Assembly (NCBI GenBank): GCA_039028895.1
Contig: JBCCHF010000038.1
Span: 1 to 64,000 of the forward strand
Length of the DNA: 64,000 nucleotides
Origin: JAHDCJ01 sp039028895
Lineage (GTDB): Bacteria > Bacteroidota > Bacteroidia > Chitinophagales > Saprospiraceae
Reading direction: 5' to 3'
Shown here: positions 11,901 to 21,500 of the stretch, one piece after another
Position numbering within the stretch: the first letter of the stretch is position 1
How the letters are laid out: every line of letters starts with the position of its first letter
Notes under the pieces: model-generated
What the model was told of the DNA's origin: nothing
Databases searched by the model: none
What the model saw: only the letters and a program-made list of their open reading frames with translations
Position numbers and translations under genes: made by a program

Positions 11901-14303
11901 GACCAGACCATCACCATAATTGATACCACTCCTCCGATTTTGAACTGCCCATCAGACATCACTGTAGAATGTGGCGACTCAACCGACCCTTCTGCAACTG
12001 GGACCCCGGCAGAAATCGAGGCATGTGGAAATGCTGTTTTCTCATTTTCTGACAGTTCTTCTCCTACATGTGGTTCGACAGAGATCATCACGAGGACATG
12101 GACCGCTGCTGATGATTGTGGTAATTCGATAAGTTGTGACCAGATCATTACCATTCAGGACCTTACCCCTCCGGTAATTTCCTGCCCTGCTGATATTACT
12201 ATCGAATGTGGAGAAGATATCCTTCCTGCCAATACAGGTTCTGCCTCTGGTTCAGATGGGTGTGGATCTGTTACTTTAATTTATACCGATATCACCGCAA
12301 TGGACAATTGTGGAGATTCAAGAGTAATAAACAGAACATGGTCTGCTATTGATGCCTGTAATAATATTACGCAATGCATTCAAACCATTACTATAATTGA
12401 TACTGAGGGGCCAACTATCAGTTGTCCTGCAGACATAGCTGTTGATTGTGGACAATCTACTGATCCTGTTAATACCGGTCAACCAACCGGAATTGATAAT
12501 TGTGGAAATACAAGTTTTAACTTCAGTGACACTTCTTCCTCTGCTTGTGGCCAAACACAAACCATAACAAGGACCTGGACTGTTATGGATGAATGTGGAA
12601 ATACCTCTTCTTCATGTGAACAGGTTATTACCATTGAAGATACAACGCCACCAACTTTGAGTTGCGCTCCTGATATTACAATTACTTGCGGCGATTCAAC
12701 TGATCCAGCATTTACTGGCTCTCCATCCGTTTCTGATGATTGTGGCAACACGTCTGTTTCATTTTCGGACAGTGTTTTTCCAATTTGTGGAGGTAGTGAA
12801 GTCATAACGCGGACATGGACCGTTACTGATGATTGTGGAAACAATGCTACCTGTGAGCAGCTTATTTCTGTGATTGACCTTGTACCTCCGTCGATCACCT
12901 GCCCTGCTGATATTACTATTGATTGTAGCGATTCGACTGATCCAGTAAATACAGGGATGGCAACTGCCGTTGATGGTTGCAGCAGTACCAATATAGCTTT
13001 TACTGAAATCACAGAAACTGGTTGTGGGGGTTCAGCGGTTATCTCGCGGACATGGACCGCTACCGACGACTGCGGGAATACCGCCTCATGTGTGCAGACG
13101 ATTACTATTGCTGATACAACACCGCCGTCAATCACCTGTCAGGATCATACAGCATCATTAGATGGAAGTGGTCTGGCGACTATTGTTTTAAACGATGTCT
13201 TGTCTACTGTTTCAGACAATTGTGGCAGTGTAGTGGTCACCCTTTCCCAGAGTTCGTTTGGATGTACTGACGAAGGGATCAATTTGGTCACCCTTACTGC
13301 GACAGATGAATGTGGACTAACCAATACCTGTAATGCTATTGTAACAGTCGTAAATCCAAACCCAATCGTTATTTCCGGACAGGTCACCGATCAACTGGGG
13401 CCAGTGCAGCCAGACGGAGCTATCGACTTGCAAGTTACAGGAGGGTTTCCTCAATACAGTTACTCCTGGTCAAATGGATCTACCACCGAAGATATTTCAG
13501 GCCTGGCAAGTGGTGACTATTTCGTTACCGTTAATGATGCAGTAGGGTGTTCGGCAATAGATACATTTAATGTAGGTCAGGGGTCGTTATTACCAGTAGA
13601 GTTTTGCATTACAACTTATCTGGAAGGCGTTTTTGACCCCTTTGCAGTTGCACCGCTAGACCCATTAAGAACTACACTCAACGAATTGAATCTGTTGCCT
13701 TTAACCCATCCTTATTTCCAACCGCCATGGAACTACTTCGGAAGTGAACAGTTTGAGTCGCAGGACTCCATTCCGGCAAAAATGGTCGATTGGATGTTGA
13801 TTACGATCAGGTCAGAAAATGATCCGACCACCATAGTTGAACGTGAAGCTGTATTGTTATTTGCAGATGGATCGATCTATTCTGTAGATGGTGAACTGCC
13901 ATCTTTCTTTTTAGACCCGGCACAAAATTACTGGGTAGAAATTGACCACCATAATCACCTGCCAGTATCGAGTGCCGTACCGATAACAATAAATCCAGAT
14001 GACTTACAGGTCTGTCTCGATTTTACGGCTGGAATGGATGAGGCTTATATGAATCCGCTGATCAGTAATGACCCTATGGCAGAAGTCAATTCTTTAACAG
14101 GACTTCAGTATTGCATGATCTCAGGAAATGCTTTATCTGCTGACTTTCAAGTGGATATAAATGACGTAAACCAGATATTCATACACTTTTTAGAAATCCT
14201 GGTTTATGCACCATGGGATGTTAACCAGGATGGCTTTGTGGATATAAATGATATCAATCAAATCTTCCTTTCCTACGGGCTCATTGCGCATAGGCCATAT
14301 TGA
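8904..14303 (+). CDS. Giant secreted HYR-repeat protein with PPC-like insertion
   Basis: 1799 residues. The export signal is a hydrophobic run (GVLILFLVLCIQ) after a longer basic N-terminus. The mature start contains FIVTNCEG, also seen in the small protein at 14408. About 15 HYR-like repeats of roughly 80 residues follow, with the pattern P.I.CPADITIECG.STDP...G...A.D.CG......F.D.......I.RTWTATDDCGN...C.Q.ITI.DTT; each repeat keeps about four to six cysteines. One repeat is interrupted by a PPC-like domain beginning EIEPNDAP (10080-10450). An SprB-like repeat and the shared C-terminal block with F-hands (DVNQDGFVDINDINQIF) end in AHRPY, the most divergent tail of the family. Likely a long, disulphide- or calcium-stabilised surface fibre. 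No enzymatic motif is seen. Confidence 0.9.
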   Translation: MNLDLPSFPYKGKGVLILFLVLCIQDKSFSYNFFTNHDDSFIVTNCEGIDSEPPTASNPATINTDCTAPSPDPAVVTDEADNCPDPITVAFVEDVSNNMICPETITRTYSVTDASGNSITVSQTIIINDLTDPVITCPPNTTVEAGSLTDPGTLGVATAVDNCNPNEDVLFLDNVVSGNCPVLEVIQRTWAAIDDCGNTSICVQNIDVTDTAPPVISCPQAITIEWGSSIDPSVTGSATATDVADQMIEITYSDNEIITGACPNVRSVERTWTATDDCGNTATCLQIITGTDMTPPPITCPSDIDIECDASDQPNNTGQATATDNADASVEISFSDNLITGTCPALNVIERTWTATDDCGNVSNCLQIININDTTPPEITCPTMPGGPTQLGEIEPNDAPLDIGIISLANESIFSGNIGPVTSDATDRWNIQDGLSGDISLQFNFSIHPLTIAALTSFADPARTIEISSQSILAFDPPLTATLQGNLFYSIIIQNPVAGGQGYELSISGPAFPAIPGSTVLECPPGFNLSPVGLNTPQIAAIDPSLVGAAVATDNCGSPAINYQDVVLGPDPSNCPQVLVVERTWTATDDCGQTATCIETFIFTDTTDPVISCPADTTIAFGADDQPSSTGVPTMTDNCDAELNMVFTDVITPVPGCPIIESIERTFVVGDDCGNASNCTQTISITDLVDPIITCPPDAILTCGEDASPESTGFATGTDNLDQEIDISFIDEIIFTGSCPDVQIIERTWSATDDCANRAECVQLIFFRDLEAPIITCPADTTIECGTSIDPSSTGDATATDACSNPQINYSDSVVENCGNTSIITRTWTAVDDCGNSASCTQVITIEDTTAPSITCPDDLTLECSDSVNPSGTGMATGTDACGSVAFDFSDAFSTNCGLAGTITRTWMATDDCGNESVCDQIITLEDTTPPFLSCPSSVSVECGDSTDPSQTGEPIGIDNCGAPQFNFTDSFSPGCAQTGIITRTWTATDDCGNASASCDQTITIIDTTPPILNCPSDITVECGDSTDPSATGTPAEIEACGNAVFSFSDSSSPTCGSTEIITRTWTAADDCGNSISCDQIITIQDLTPPVISCPADITIECGEDILPANTGSASGSDGCGSVTLIYTDITAMDNCGDSRVINRTWSAIDACNNITQCIQTITIIDTEGPTISCPADIAVDCGQSTDPVNTGQPTGIDNCGNTSFNFSDTSSSACGQTQTITRTWTVMDECGNTSSSCEQVITIEDTTPPTLSCAPDITITCGDSTDPAFTGSPSVSDDCGNTSVSFSDSVFPICGGSEVITRTWTVTDDCGNNATCEQLISVIDLVPPSITCPADITIDCSDSTDPVNTGMATAVDGCSSTNIAFTEITETGCGGSAVISRTWTATDDCGNTASCVQTITIADTTPPSITCQDHTASLDGSGLATIVLNDVLSTVSDNCGSVVVTLSQSSFGCTDEGINLVTLTATDECGLTNTCNAIVTVVNPNPIVISGQVTDQLGPVQPDGAIDLQVTGGFPQYSYSWSNGSTTEDISGLASGDYFVTVNDAVGCSAIDTFNVGQGSLLPVEFCITTYLEGVFDPFAVAPLDPLRTTLNELNLLPLTHPYFQPPWNYFGSEQFESQDSIPAKMVDWMLITIRSENDPTTIVEREAVLLFADGSIYSVDGELPSFFLDPAQNYWVEIDHHNHLPVSSAVPITINPDDLQVCLDFTAGMDEAYMNPLISNDPMAEVNSLTGLQYCMISGNALSADFQVDINDVNQIFIHFLEILVYAPWDVNQDGFVDINDINQIFLSYGLIAHRPY
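9300..13400 (+). repeat. Tandem array of about 240-bp HYR-coding repeats
   Basis: About 15 units, each coding for one HYR-like domain. A core coding TWTATDDCGN recurs with near-identical DNA, for example around 9715, 10654, 11855 and 13050. Units differ enough in the rest of the sequence to be old duplications, but the shared core is a substrate for unequal recombination. Confidence 0.75.
10080..10450 (+). other. PPC-like domain nested in an HYR repeat
   Basis: Codes for EIEPNDAPLDIG through ISGPAFPAIPG, the shape of a bacterial pre-peptidase C-terminal (PPC-like) beta domain. It is placed after the opening CP of an HYR repeat and before its ECPPGFN continuation. The homologous insertion in the 1720-residue paralogue (about 20991-21345) is in the same place. 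Confidence 0.65.
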
Positions 14304-14407
14304 TGAATAAAAATTTCAAATAACTTCAAAATTATTGTTTAGCATCCATGTTTTTCTTTAACTTGTAGTAATCTTATCTCTTTTAATGATCTTACAATCC
14401 TCTACTT

Positions 14408-14755
14408 ATGAGACTATTTAGTACAAAAAATTTTGTTCTTGCCTTGTCCTTATTCGGATTTATGCTGTTTGGCGGTCAATTAATGGCTGAATCTGCGAAT
14501 AACGAAACACCTTCAATTGTAACAAACTGTGAAGGACTGAGTGCGACCGATATTGACAATTATACCACTCGTTTCTATGAGTTAACAAAGGACCAGCGCG
14601 CCTTGCTTAATGGCATGGTATTATCTGCCTATGGAAAAAAGGATCTATCCTACCAAAAGGTACATCTTGACGTCTTATACAAGACTGTTGAATCTTACAA
14701 CAGTCAAAAAACGAGAGAACAGCTAGAACAATTGTTCCGTGTAGCTGGCCAGTAA
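14408..14755 (+). CDS. Small secreted protein of unknown function
   Basis: 115 residues with a signal peptide over about residues 1-27 (core VLALSLFGFMLFGG, cleavage near LMA-ES). The mature part is about 88 residues and mostly helical in composition, with one Cys in the sequence IVTNCEG near its start. The same IVTNCEG stands near the mature start of the neighbouring 1799-residue HYR protein but with different codons, so the match is at protein level. It lies 104 bases after that gene and 37 bases before the IPTL-like gene and may be co-transcribed with the latter. I recognise no family. Confidence 0.75.
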   Translation: MRLFSTKNFVLALSLFGFMLFGGQLMAESANNETPSIVTNCEGLSATDIDNYTTRFYELTKDQRALLNGMVLSAYGKKDLSYQKVHLDVLYKTVESYNSQKTREQLEQLFRVAGQ

Positions 14756-14792
14756 TCCTTTTTTTCCTTAAACAAATTTAATTCTCATAGTC

Positions 14793-15683
14793 ATGAAAAA
14801 GTTATCAACTCTTTTTTCAAGTATATTATTTGCAGGTTTGATGGTTCTTCTTACCACTTCTGCATACGCACAACCATTTTGTGGCGCTAATGGTGTGGAC
14901 CCAGATGTTTCAACTTCTACTGATCCATTAGGTCAAACAATTACCAACTTTATCCCTGGTCAATACCTTGCCCAATCCTTTGTAGCTAACCAGCCCAACA
15001 CAACTGGAGCATCTATTGTTGTTCCTCCTGGGTTTTCAGGTACTTTTACTATTTCCTTGATAGAAGGTCTTCCTTCAGCTCCAGGTGCTACTTTAGTAAG
15101 CGGATCTGTAACAACTGCAGGTGGTGAAAGTGCAACTGCCAATTGGCCTATCACTGATGTGGTAGTAGGTAATGATTATCACCTATTGTTTGAGTCTACT
15201 GATCTTACGTTGGCGTTTTACAGCACAACAACAATCAACCCTGTATTTGATGAGTACCCTGGTGGATCATACTGGTTAGGTGCTTTCCCTATTGTTTTTG
15301 CGCTTCCTTTCGACCTTTATTTCGAGGTTGAATACTGTGCTGATGTCATCGTTCCAACCATGGGGCAATGGGGACTGATTCTGCTTTCTTTCTTGCTGCT
15401 TAGCTTTGGTACTGTGCAGGTATTACGTCGTCAGACGGTTCTTTCCGGTGCAACTGGTACCAGCAGCAATATCAAAGTTCCTGCACTTGGTAGCATACCA
15501 TTCATGTTGGATGTATATACAAGAGCTCTAATGATCTCTGCACTTCTCTACACCGTCGTATTTGGTGTTGCAATGGCCGGATTCGGTTATGAGTGGATGC
15601 AAGCTGATTTTGCTGGTATCTTAATGACTATGCCAGTATTAGCTTACCTGATCCATTTGCTCATAGCAAAAAAGGAAGCCTAG
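14793..15683 (+). CDS. IPTL-CTERM-like exported membrane protein with extended tail
   Basis: 296 residues. A signal peptide ends near AYA-QPF (about residue 26). The exported region (to about 185) looks like an all-beta domain and holds two Cys. At about 187-194 is VPTMGQWG followed by a hydrophobic helix (LILLSFLLLSFG) and arginines, matching the IPTL-CTERM sorting signal pattern (I/V-P-T-L/M-x-x-W-G, TM, basic). In known IPTL proteins this is the extreme C-terminus; here about 80 more residues follow with two further hydrophobic segments (about 244-266 and 272-292) and a basic end, KKEA. The glycosyltransferase gene starts 4 bases after its stop, so the two are almost certainly one transcript. 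Confidence 0.75.
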   Translation: MKKLSTLFSSILFAGLMVLLTTSAYAQPFCGANGVDPDVSTSTDPLGQTITNFIPGQYLAQSFVANQPNTTGASIVVPPGFSGTFTISLIEGLPSAPGATLVSGSVTTAGGESATANWPITDVVVGNDYHLLFESTDLTLAFYSTTTINPVFDEYPGGSYWLGAFPIVFALPFDLYFEVEYCADVIVPTMGQWGLILLSFLLLSFGTVQVLRRQTVLSGATGTSSNIKVPALGSIPFMLDVYTRALMISALLYTVVFGVAMAGFGYEWMQADFAGILMTMPVLAYLIHLLIAKKEA

Positions 15684-15687
15684 CGCA

Positions 15688-18417
15688 TTGAAGGCAAAAA
15701 AGGGTGCCAGACGCAAAGTAAAAGCTCGTCCAAATGCGAAAAGGTCATCCGTATTCTTCCCGCTGATTCTATTTGTATTAGCGTGGATTTTTTACGGTAA
15801 CACTTTGACTAACGGATACAACTTTGACGACCACCTGGTCACCAACGAACATTTTCTAACGAAACAAGGTATAAAGGGGATTCCTGAAATTTTCAGGACC
15901 CCTTTTTATCATGATGGCACAGGCATAACATTCGGTTACCGACCGATGACCGTCAGTAGTTTTGCCATTGAACACCAGTTTTTTGGCGATAATTCCACTG
16001 TAAGCCATTTTATCAATGTCCTGTTATATGCGCTCACTGGTGTCCTGATTTTTCTATGCCTCCAACTGATTATTCCTTCATCCAGAGTTCGACTGGCCTT
16101 TTTGACGGCCCTTTTTTTTGTCATCCATCCCATCCATTCAGAGGCTGTCAATAACATCAAAAGTCGTGATGAGTTACTGGCTTTACTTTTCTCTATTTCT
16201 GCTATTTATGCATTTTTGAAAGGTTTTGGCCAAAGGTTGAAACCCGGTTGGCTAATAGCAGGATTTTTGTGCTTCCTCGTCGGTATTCTTTCCAAATTAT
16301 CTGCTCTTCCATTTGTGGTATTGATCCCGCTAGTGCTAGTCCTGTTCAGGGAAATTTCAATAGCCCGTTTAGGGATGGTTTGTACGGGAATTGTCCTGTT
16401 AAGCTTTATAGCCATGCCTGACATGGAGGTACTTATCCTGTTGTTTTCCGGGTTGCTCTCTTTGGTGGTGTCTTTCACTGTTTTTGCCATTAAAAATGCC
16501 AAGTTAGAAAATGGACATGTTGATATTCCTGGCTTAAAATCTGGCTTTACATTCGACTACCAGGACAAAGATTGGGTGGTACTGTTCGGCCTGATAGCTG
16601 CCATTATAGGAGCCTGCCTGCTTCCTTCATCACCTGTTTTTGTGGGCTTAGCATGGTTTACCATTGTTGTTTCAGCCTATTTTTTTGATGACTTTGTAAA
16701 AAATATCTGGCCGATGTTCATATCTGGCCTTTTCATGCTGGCCATTGCTATATTGAATTCTAATACCAGCCTGCAGGTCTTAAGTTTCTTGCCGTTATTA
16801 TTTTTTCTGTCTAACACTTCGTTTGAATTAAAAAGAAAAGGAAATATACAACTAGCCATCCTTATTTCACTTTTGCTCATATTCCATGTTTACAATCAAG
16901 ATTTGGCAAGTTTTATTCCCATCATTTTATTTGGGTTATTTCTATTCCTTGGCGGAATGCAAAACCCATTATTACAGTTCTCAGGAATTGGCCTTTTCCT
17001 TGCCAGCAGTGTTGGGTCCTATCTATTCGCTGATCTCGAAATGTCTGCTCTTTTCCTTTGTGGAGCAATTTTTATTGGACTCGGTACCTTAAAAAAATCA
17101 TTACCAATTTCAAGATTCAGGATTACTATGGTGGCTCTCGGAATAGCTGGCCTGATGATTATTGCAACCAGCGTAAAAGAAAGTCTGAGCCCTGAGATCA
17201 TAGCCCCTACAGGAGAGGAGTTAATCGAGAATCCGGTTCGGGTATTGGGTTTTTCAGAAAACCCCCTCGTATATGAAAGATCAAGAACCAATAAGGTAGC
17301 AAGTTCATTTGGAATAATTGGAGCGTATATAAAGTTATTGGTTTTTCCAGCGCCTTTACGATATTACTATGGCTACGATATGATTCCCGTAAGGGCAATA
17401 CAACTTTCTTCAGTATTAGCTTTTATTCTGGCGCTATTAGCAGCCTGGTTTGGACTCATCAATATCAGGAAGAACAAGTTGATAACATTCAGTCTTTTGC
17501 TTCTTTTTGGCGGCTTATTTCAATTTTCAAATTTATTTTTCCCCGTTGCAGGCATAATGGGTGAACGACTAATGTATACAGCTTCACTTGGATTTTGTTT
17601 ACTGCTTGCAATTCTTCTTATACAAATTGAAAGCAGGTTCAAGAAAAGTAAAACCACACAATATGCTCTTCGGGGGGGCTTGCTCTTATTGATCACGCTG
17701 TCCTTTCTACAGGTTTTTCAAAGAAATCAGGACTGGAAAGATGCATTCACTTTATTTTCAAGTGATATGCCCAAGTTGGAAAATTCTGCAAAGGCCCATA
17801 ACCTCCTGGCTGCTGAATACCTAAAAATATCTCAGTTACCTGAAAATCAATCCAGCACACAGCGCTTCCTTGATCTTGCCATACAGCATTATGAGTCGTG
17901 CATAGCCATCTACCCTAAATTCCCTTATGCCTATTTTGATTTAGGTAATGCCTTTGCCGCCAATAATTTAACTGACAAGGCCCTCGAAAACTACCTGACA
18001 TCTGTAGAAGTGGATACCCATAATGGTGAGGCTTTTTTAAGAATTGCGAGCATCTACGAGTCACAAGGTAATATTCCGTCAGCTATTGAATATTATCGAA
18101 TTGCAATGGAAAAACCACCCAGGCTGGTTGATGCCTTTCTCAATCTTTCTTCTCTGTATTTTACCAATCAGGACTTTGAAAATGGCCTTAATATCTGCCA
18201 AGAAGGGCTTAATTATTTCCCAAACCATCCCGGATTACTTAATAATACAGGCAATGGTCTGGCTAATGCTGGTGCGTATAAAGACGCTGCCCGCTATTTC
18301 GAAACACTACTAGCCCAGAGTCCCGGAGACCAGAATGTAATCCAGAAAATCATCCTCCTTTACGAGCAATCTGACGAACCAGGCCTTGCAGCCCCTTTCA
18401 GGGCTATGTTACAGTAG
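15688..18417 (+). CDS. TMTC/PMT-like membrane glycosyltransferase with C-terminal TPRs
   Basis: 909 residues, polytopic membrane protein with many hydrophobic segments from about residue 22 to 660, then TPR repeats from about 690 to the end. Near the N-terminus YGNTLTNGYNFDDHLVTN carries the acidic pair expected in the first outer loop of PMT-type enzymes, and HPIHSEAVNNIKSRDELL matches the HPIHTEAV..GRAELL signature of eukaryotic TMTC O-mannosyltransferases and their bacterial relatives. It probably transfers a sugar from a lipid carrier to exported proteins. The start is a TTG 4 bases after the preceding stop; no ATG is near enough to keep the first membrane segment. Its place inside the HYR gene cluster suggests those proteins as substrates (inference). 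Confidence 0.8.
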   Translation: MKAKKGARRKVKARPNAKRSSVFFPLILFVLAWIFYGNTLTNGYNFDDHLVTNEHFLTKQGIKGIPEIFRTPFYHDGTGITFGYRPMTVSSFAIEHQFFGDNSTVSHFINVLLYALTGVLIFLCLQLIIPSSRVRLAFLTALFFVIHPIHSEAVNNIKSRDELLALLFSISAIYAFLKGFGQRLKPGWLIAGFLCFLVGILSKLSALPFVVLIPLVLVLFREISIARLGMVCTGIVLLSFIAMPDMEVLILLFSGLLSLVVSFTVFAIKNAKLENGHVDIPGLKSGFTFDYQDKDWVVLFGLIAAIIGACLLPSSPVFVGLAWFTIVVSAYFFDDFVKNIWPMFISGLFMLAIAILNSNTSLQVLSFLPLLFFLSNTSFELKRKGNIQLAILISLLLIFHVYNQDLASFIPIILFGLFLFLGGMQNPLLQFSGIGLFLASSVGSYLFADLEMSALFLCGAIFIGLGTLKKSLPISRFRITMVALGIAGLMIIATSVKESLSPEIIAPTGEELIENPVRVLGFSENPLVYERSRTNKVASSFGIIGAYIKLLVFPAPLRYYYGYDMIPVRAIQLSSVLAFILALLAAWFGLINIRKNKLITFSLLLLFGGLFQFSNLFFPVAGIMGERLMYTASLGFCLLLAILLIQIESRFKKSKTTQYALRGGLLLLITLSFLQVFQRNQDWKDAFTLFSSDMPKLENSAKAHNLLAAEYLKISQLPENQSSTQRFLDLAIQHYESCIAIYPKFPYAYFDLGNAFAANNLTDKALENYLTSVEVDTHNGEAFLRIASIYESQGNIPSAIEYYRIAMEKPPRLVDAFLNLSSLYFTNQDFENGLNICQEGLNYFPNHPGLLNNTGNGLANAGAYKDAARYFETLLAQSPGDQNVIQKIILLYEQSDEPGLAAPFRAMLQ

Positions 18418-18464
18418 AATTCTCATCAAATAATTCAAGTCCTTAATTTCTGCTCAATATTTGT

Positions 18465-18472
18465 TAAATTTG
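18465..18472 (+). promoter_or_regulatory. Possible Bacteroidetes -7 element
   Basis: TAAATTTG fits the TAnnTTTG consensus and lies 58 bases before the ATG at 18531. No good TTTG -33 element is present at the usual distance, so this is a weak call. It overlaps a short palindrome GTTAA...TTAAC. Confidence 0.3.
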
Positions 18473-18530
18473 GTTAACCTACCAGCAAAGAACACGCTAT
18501 CCAATAACTGTTGCTTACTACAACCGCTTT

Positions 18531-21500
18531 ATGAGGAACCTATACCTTGCTCCCATTATTCTTGTCGCCCTAGTCCTGATGACTTGTAATTCTAGTCTTT
18601 ACGGACAATGTAACCCAACTTCTAATTCAGGCGGGGCCTGCGCTCCAAGGTCAAATTTCTATTTTGGAGAACTCGTACCCAATAATGGTTGCGACAATTT
18701 TGCAGTTACCAATAGTTTCGACAATGGTGAGTATTTCCGGATGCCGGTGCTGGAAGGCGGATGCTACACGATCTCTACCTGTGGTAGTAATTTCAACACC
18801 CAACTTGCTTTGTTTGAAGGCACTAATGCTTCTGTTCCTTTTGGTTGGCAGGATAATAATGGTCCGGCTTGCAGTGGCAATGAAGCATCTTATACTTTTT
18901 CACCTTCCTTTACAGACTATACCCGCGTAAATGTAAAATCATTCAGCTGCCAAACCTGGACACCACAGTCTGCAACCGTTTCCGTAAGGCAGAATAACAA
19001 TCTTGCGTTTACTTCATCTAACGCAGATATGTGTCAGGGCGCAACACGAACCCTAACAGCCGTACCTTTGGCTTTGAGCTCTGCCCAACCTAATTCAGGG
19101 GATCTGGGTTCTTTCTCAGGACCTGGCGTTGTTGGCAATACATTTACCGCTCCCATCCCTATTGGAGCTTCAGAGGTTTTTACTATAACCTATACTTTTG
19201 GTTTTTGTAGTGTCACCCAGGATATTACTGTTGTTTCGACCAGTGGATCGCCAGCCAATGCTGGGCCTGACCAGTTTGGTTTAACTTCGACAACAACAAA
19301 TTTAACCGCTACTCCTCCAACGACCGGAACAGGCGTGTGGACCGTACTATCAGGATCAGGAGGAAGTATTGATGATTCTTCTTCACCTACCGGGCTTTTT
19401 ACCGGTGTATTAGGTGAAACTTATATACTTCAATGGACGGTGACTTCCGGTTCATGTGTTTCTACAGATAATGTCATACTCGAATTTCTGCCGACTTTCA
19501 CCTCATGTGATGAAACCCCAAATGGCGGAGGTTCATGCACACCCCGCTCTTCATTCTTTTTTGGTGAATTATTACCTAATGCAGGTTGTGAATCCTTTGC
19601 AGTGACCAATGGGTACGATAATGGTGAATACTTCAGAATGCCTGTCCTCGAGGGCGGTTGTTACTCAATCTCGACCTGTGGATCTGGTTTCGATACCCAG
19701 CTTACCCTGTACCAGGGAACCAATACCACTTCTCCTTTCAAATGGAGGGATGATGACGGGCCGTTTTGCGGCGGCCTTGAAGCTTCACTGACATTTGAAG
19801 CCAATTTTTCGGATTATACAAGAGTAAATGTTAATCAATATGATTGTCAGATCTATACCACTAATTCCGCTACTGTCAGCGTAAGACAAAACAATAATCT
19901 TGGGTTTTTATCTTCAACTACCGATATGTGTGAGGGCGCTTCCCGATTGCTTTCGGCTACGCCTACGCCTATTTCGGGAACAGTACTGCCAGGGTCGGGA
20001 GATGCTGGTACATTCACTGGCACAGGTGTTAGTGGCAATACTTTCACTGGGCCCTCCCCTGCTGGTTTTGCTCAGATGTATACCCAAACATATACGTTTG
20101 GATATTGTACGGCTACACAACAGATTACAGTTTACAGCCTGCCTTCAGCAGCTAATGCAGGTCCTGACCAATTGGCTATTCCGGCTACTTCAACCACCCT
20201 TGCGGCCAATTCTCCAGCCATTGGTAACGGGGTTTGGTCCATCGTATCGGGCATCAACGGGGTTATCAATGACCCGACATCACCTACCAGCACTTTTTCA
20301 GGTGTACTGGGTAATACCTATATCCTTAGATGGACCGTCTCAAACGGACCTTGTTCAGTTACAATTGACGAAGTAACTATCGAATTCTTTATTCCTTGTG
20401 ATCCCCCTCAGATTATTTGCCCACAAAATGTTGTTGTGGAATGCGGGCAGGATACGAATCCTCCGGCAACAGGTCTAGCGACGGGTATTACCAATTGCGA
20501 TCCTAATCCGCTGATCTCTTTTACAGATGATGCCGATTTTCAATGTGCCGGAGCTGGAGAGATCATCAGAACCTGGACCATAACTGATCTTGAAGGCAGT
20601 ATGGCCAGTTGTAGTCAGATTATTACTGTGGAAGACACAACTATACCGATTGTAAATTGTCCTGTTGATCCGCCACCATTCGATTTACCGCTAGGTTTTA
20701 ATACTGATCCGGTTGGTCCTTTTACTCCTCAGGATCCTTCTATTGACCCGAATGTGGTTGGAGCACCTGTGATTGACGAAAACTGTGGTATGCCAAATGT
20801 GACTTACCAGGATGTCCTCTCAGGTCCTAATGGAGATTGCTCCATGCTCTGGATAGTTTCCAGGACGTGGACAGTAACGGATCCATGTGGTCAGGTAAAT
20901 TCATGTGTACAGACATTCACATTTATGGACACTACCGACCCCGTAGTTACTTGTCCTACAGGAATATTGCTACCTCCTCTACCCTCTCAGGAAGTCGAGC
21001 CTAATGATACCCCTTCAGATGCAGGTGTTTTAACGATCAATGGTGAAACTATCCTTACGGGAAATGCTGACCCGACACCTGGTCTAGATACCTGGATAAT
21101 ACCTGATGGCACTTCAGGAGATATAACTGTAGAAATCCAGAATATTACCTCTCCCGTGACTTTGGTAACTGTAAATTGTTACATAGATCAGGCTAGGACT
21201 ATTTTGAATACGCCTTATTCGTATACACCATTTGATCCACCTCTTGTGGTTACACTGGATCCTGTATTTTATTATACCATTACGGTTGGAGATTTTATTC
21301 CTGGATCTGCATATGAAGTCTTTGTTACCGGTTCACCACTCCAAAGTTTTGGTCCACTTGTACCATTCGAGTGTCCGGTAGGCTTTAATACTGATCCGGT
21401 TGGTCCTAATACCCCACAGGATCCTTTAATTGCTCCTTCCGTTACCGGAATTCCGGAAGCAACCGATAATTTCAGTCTTGCCTCTTTGGATTACCAGGAT

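Noticed and set aside
12479..13135. 218-residue minus-strand reading frame in the HYR array
   Set aside because: Periodic shadow of the HYR repeats; several similar antisense frames occur over the whole array.
9300..13400. Regular repeat spacing suggesting a CRISPR array
   Set aside because: The repeats are coding, about 240 bases long, imperfect and in frame; there are no short identical repeats with unique spacers.
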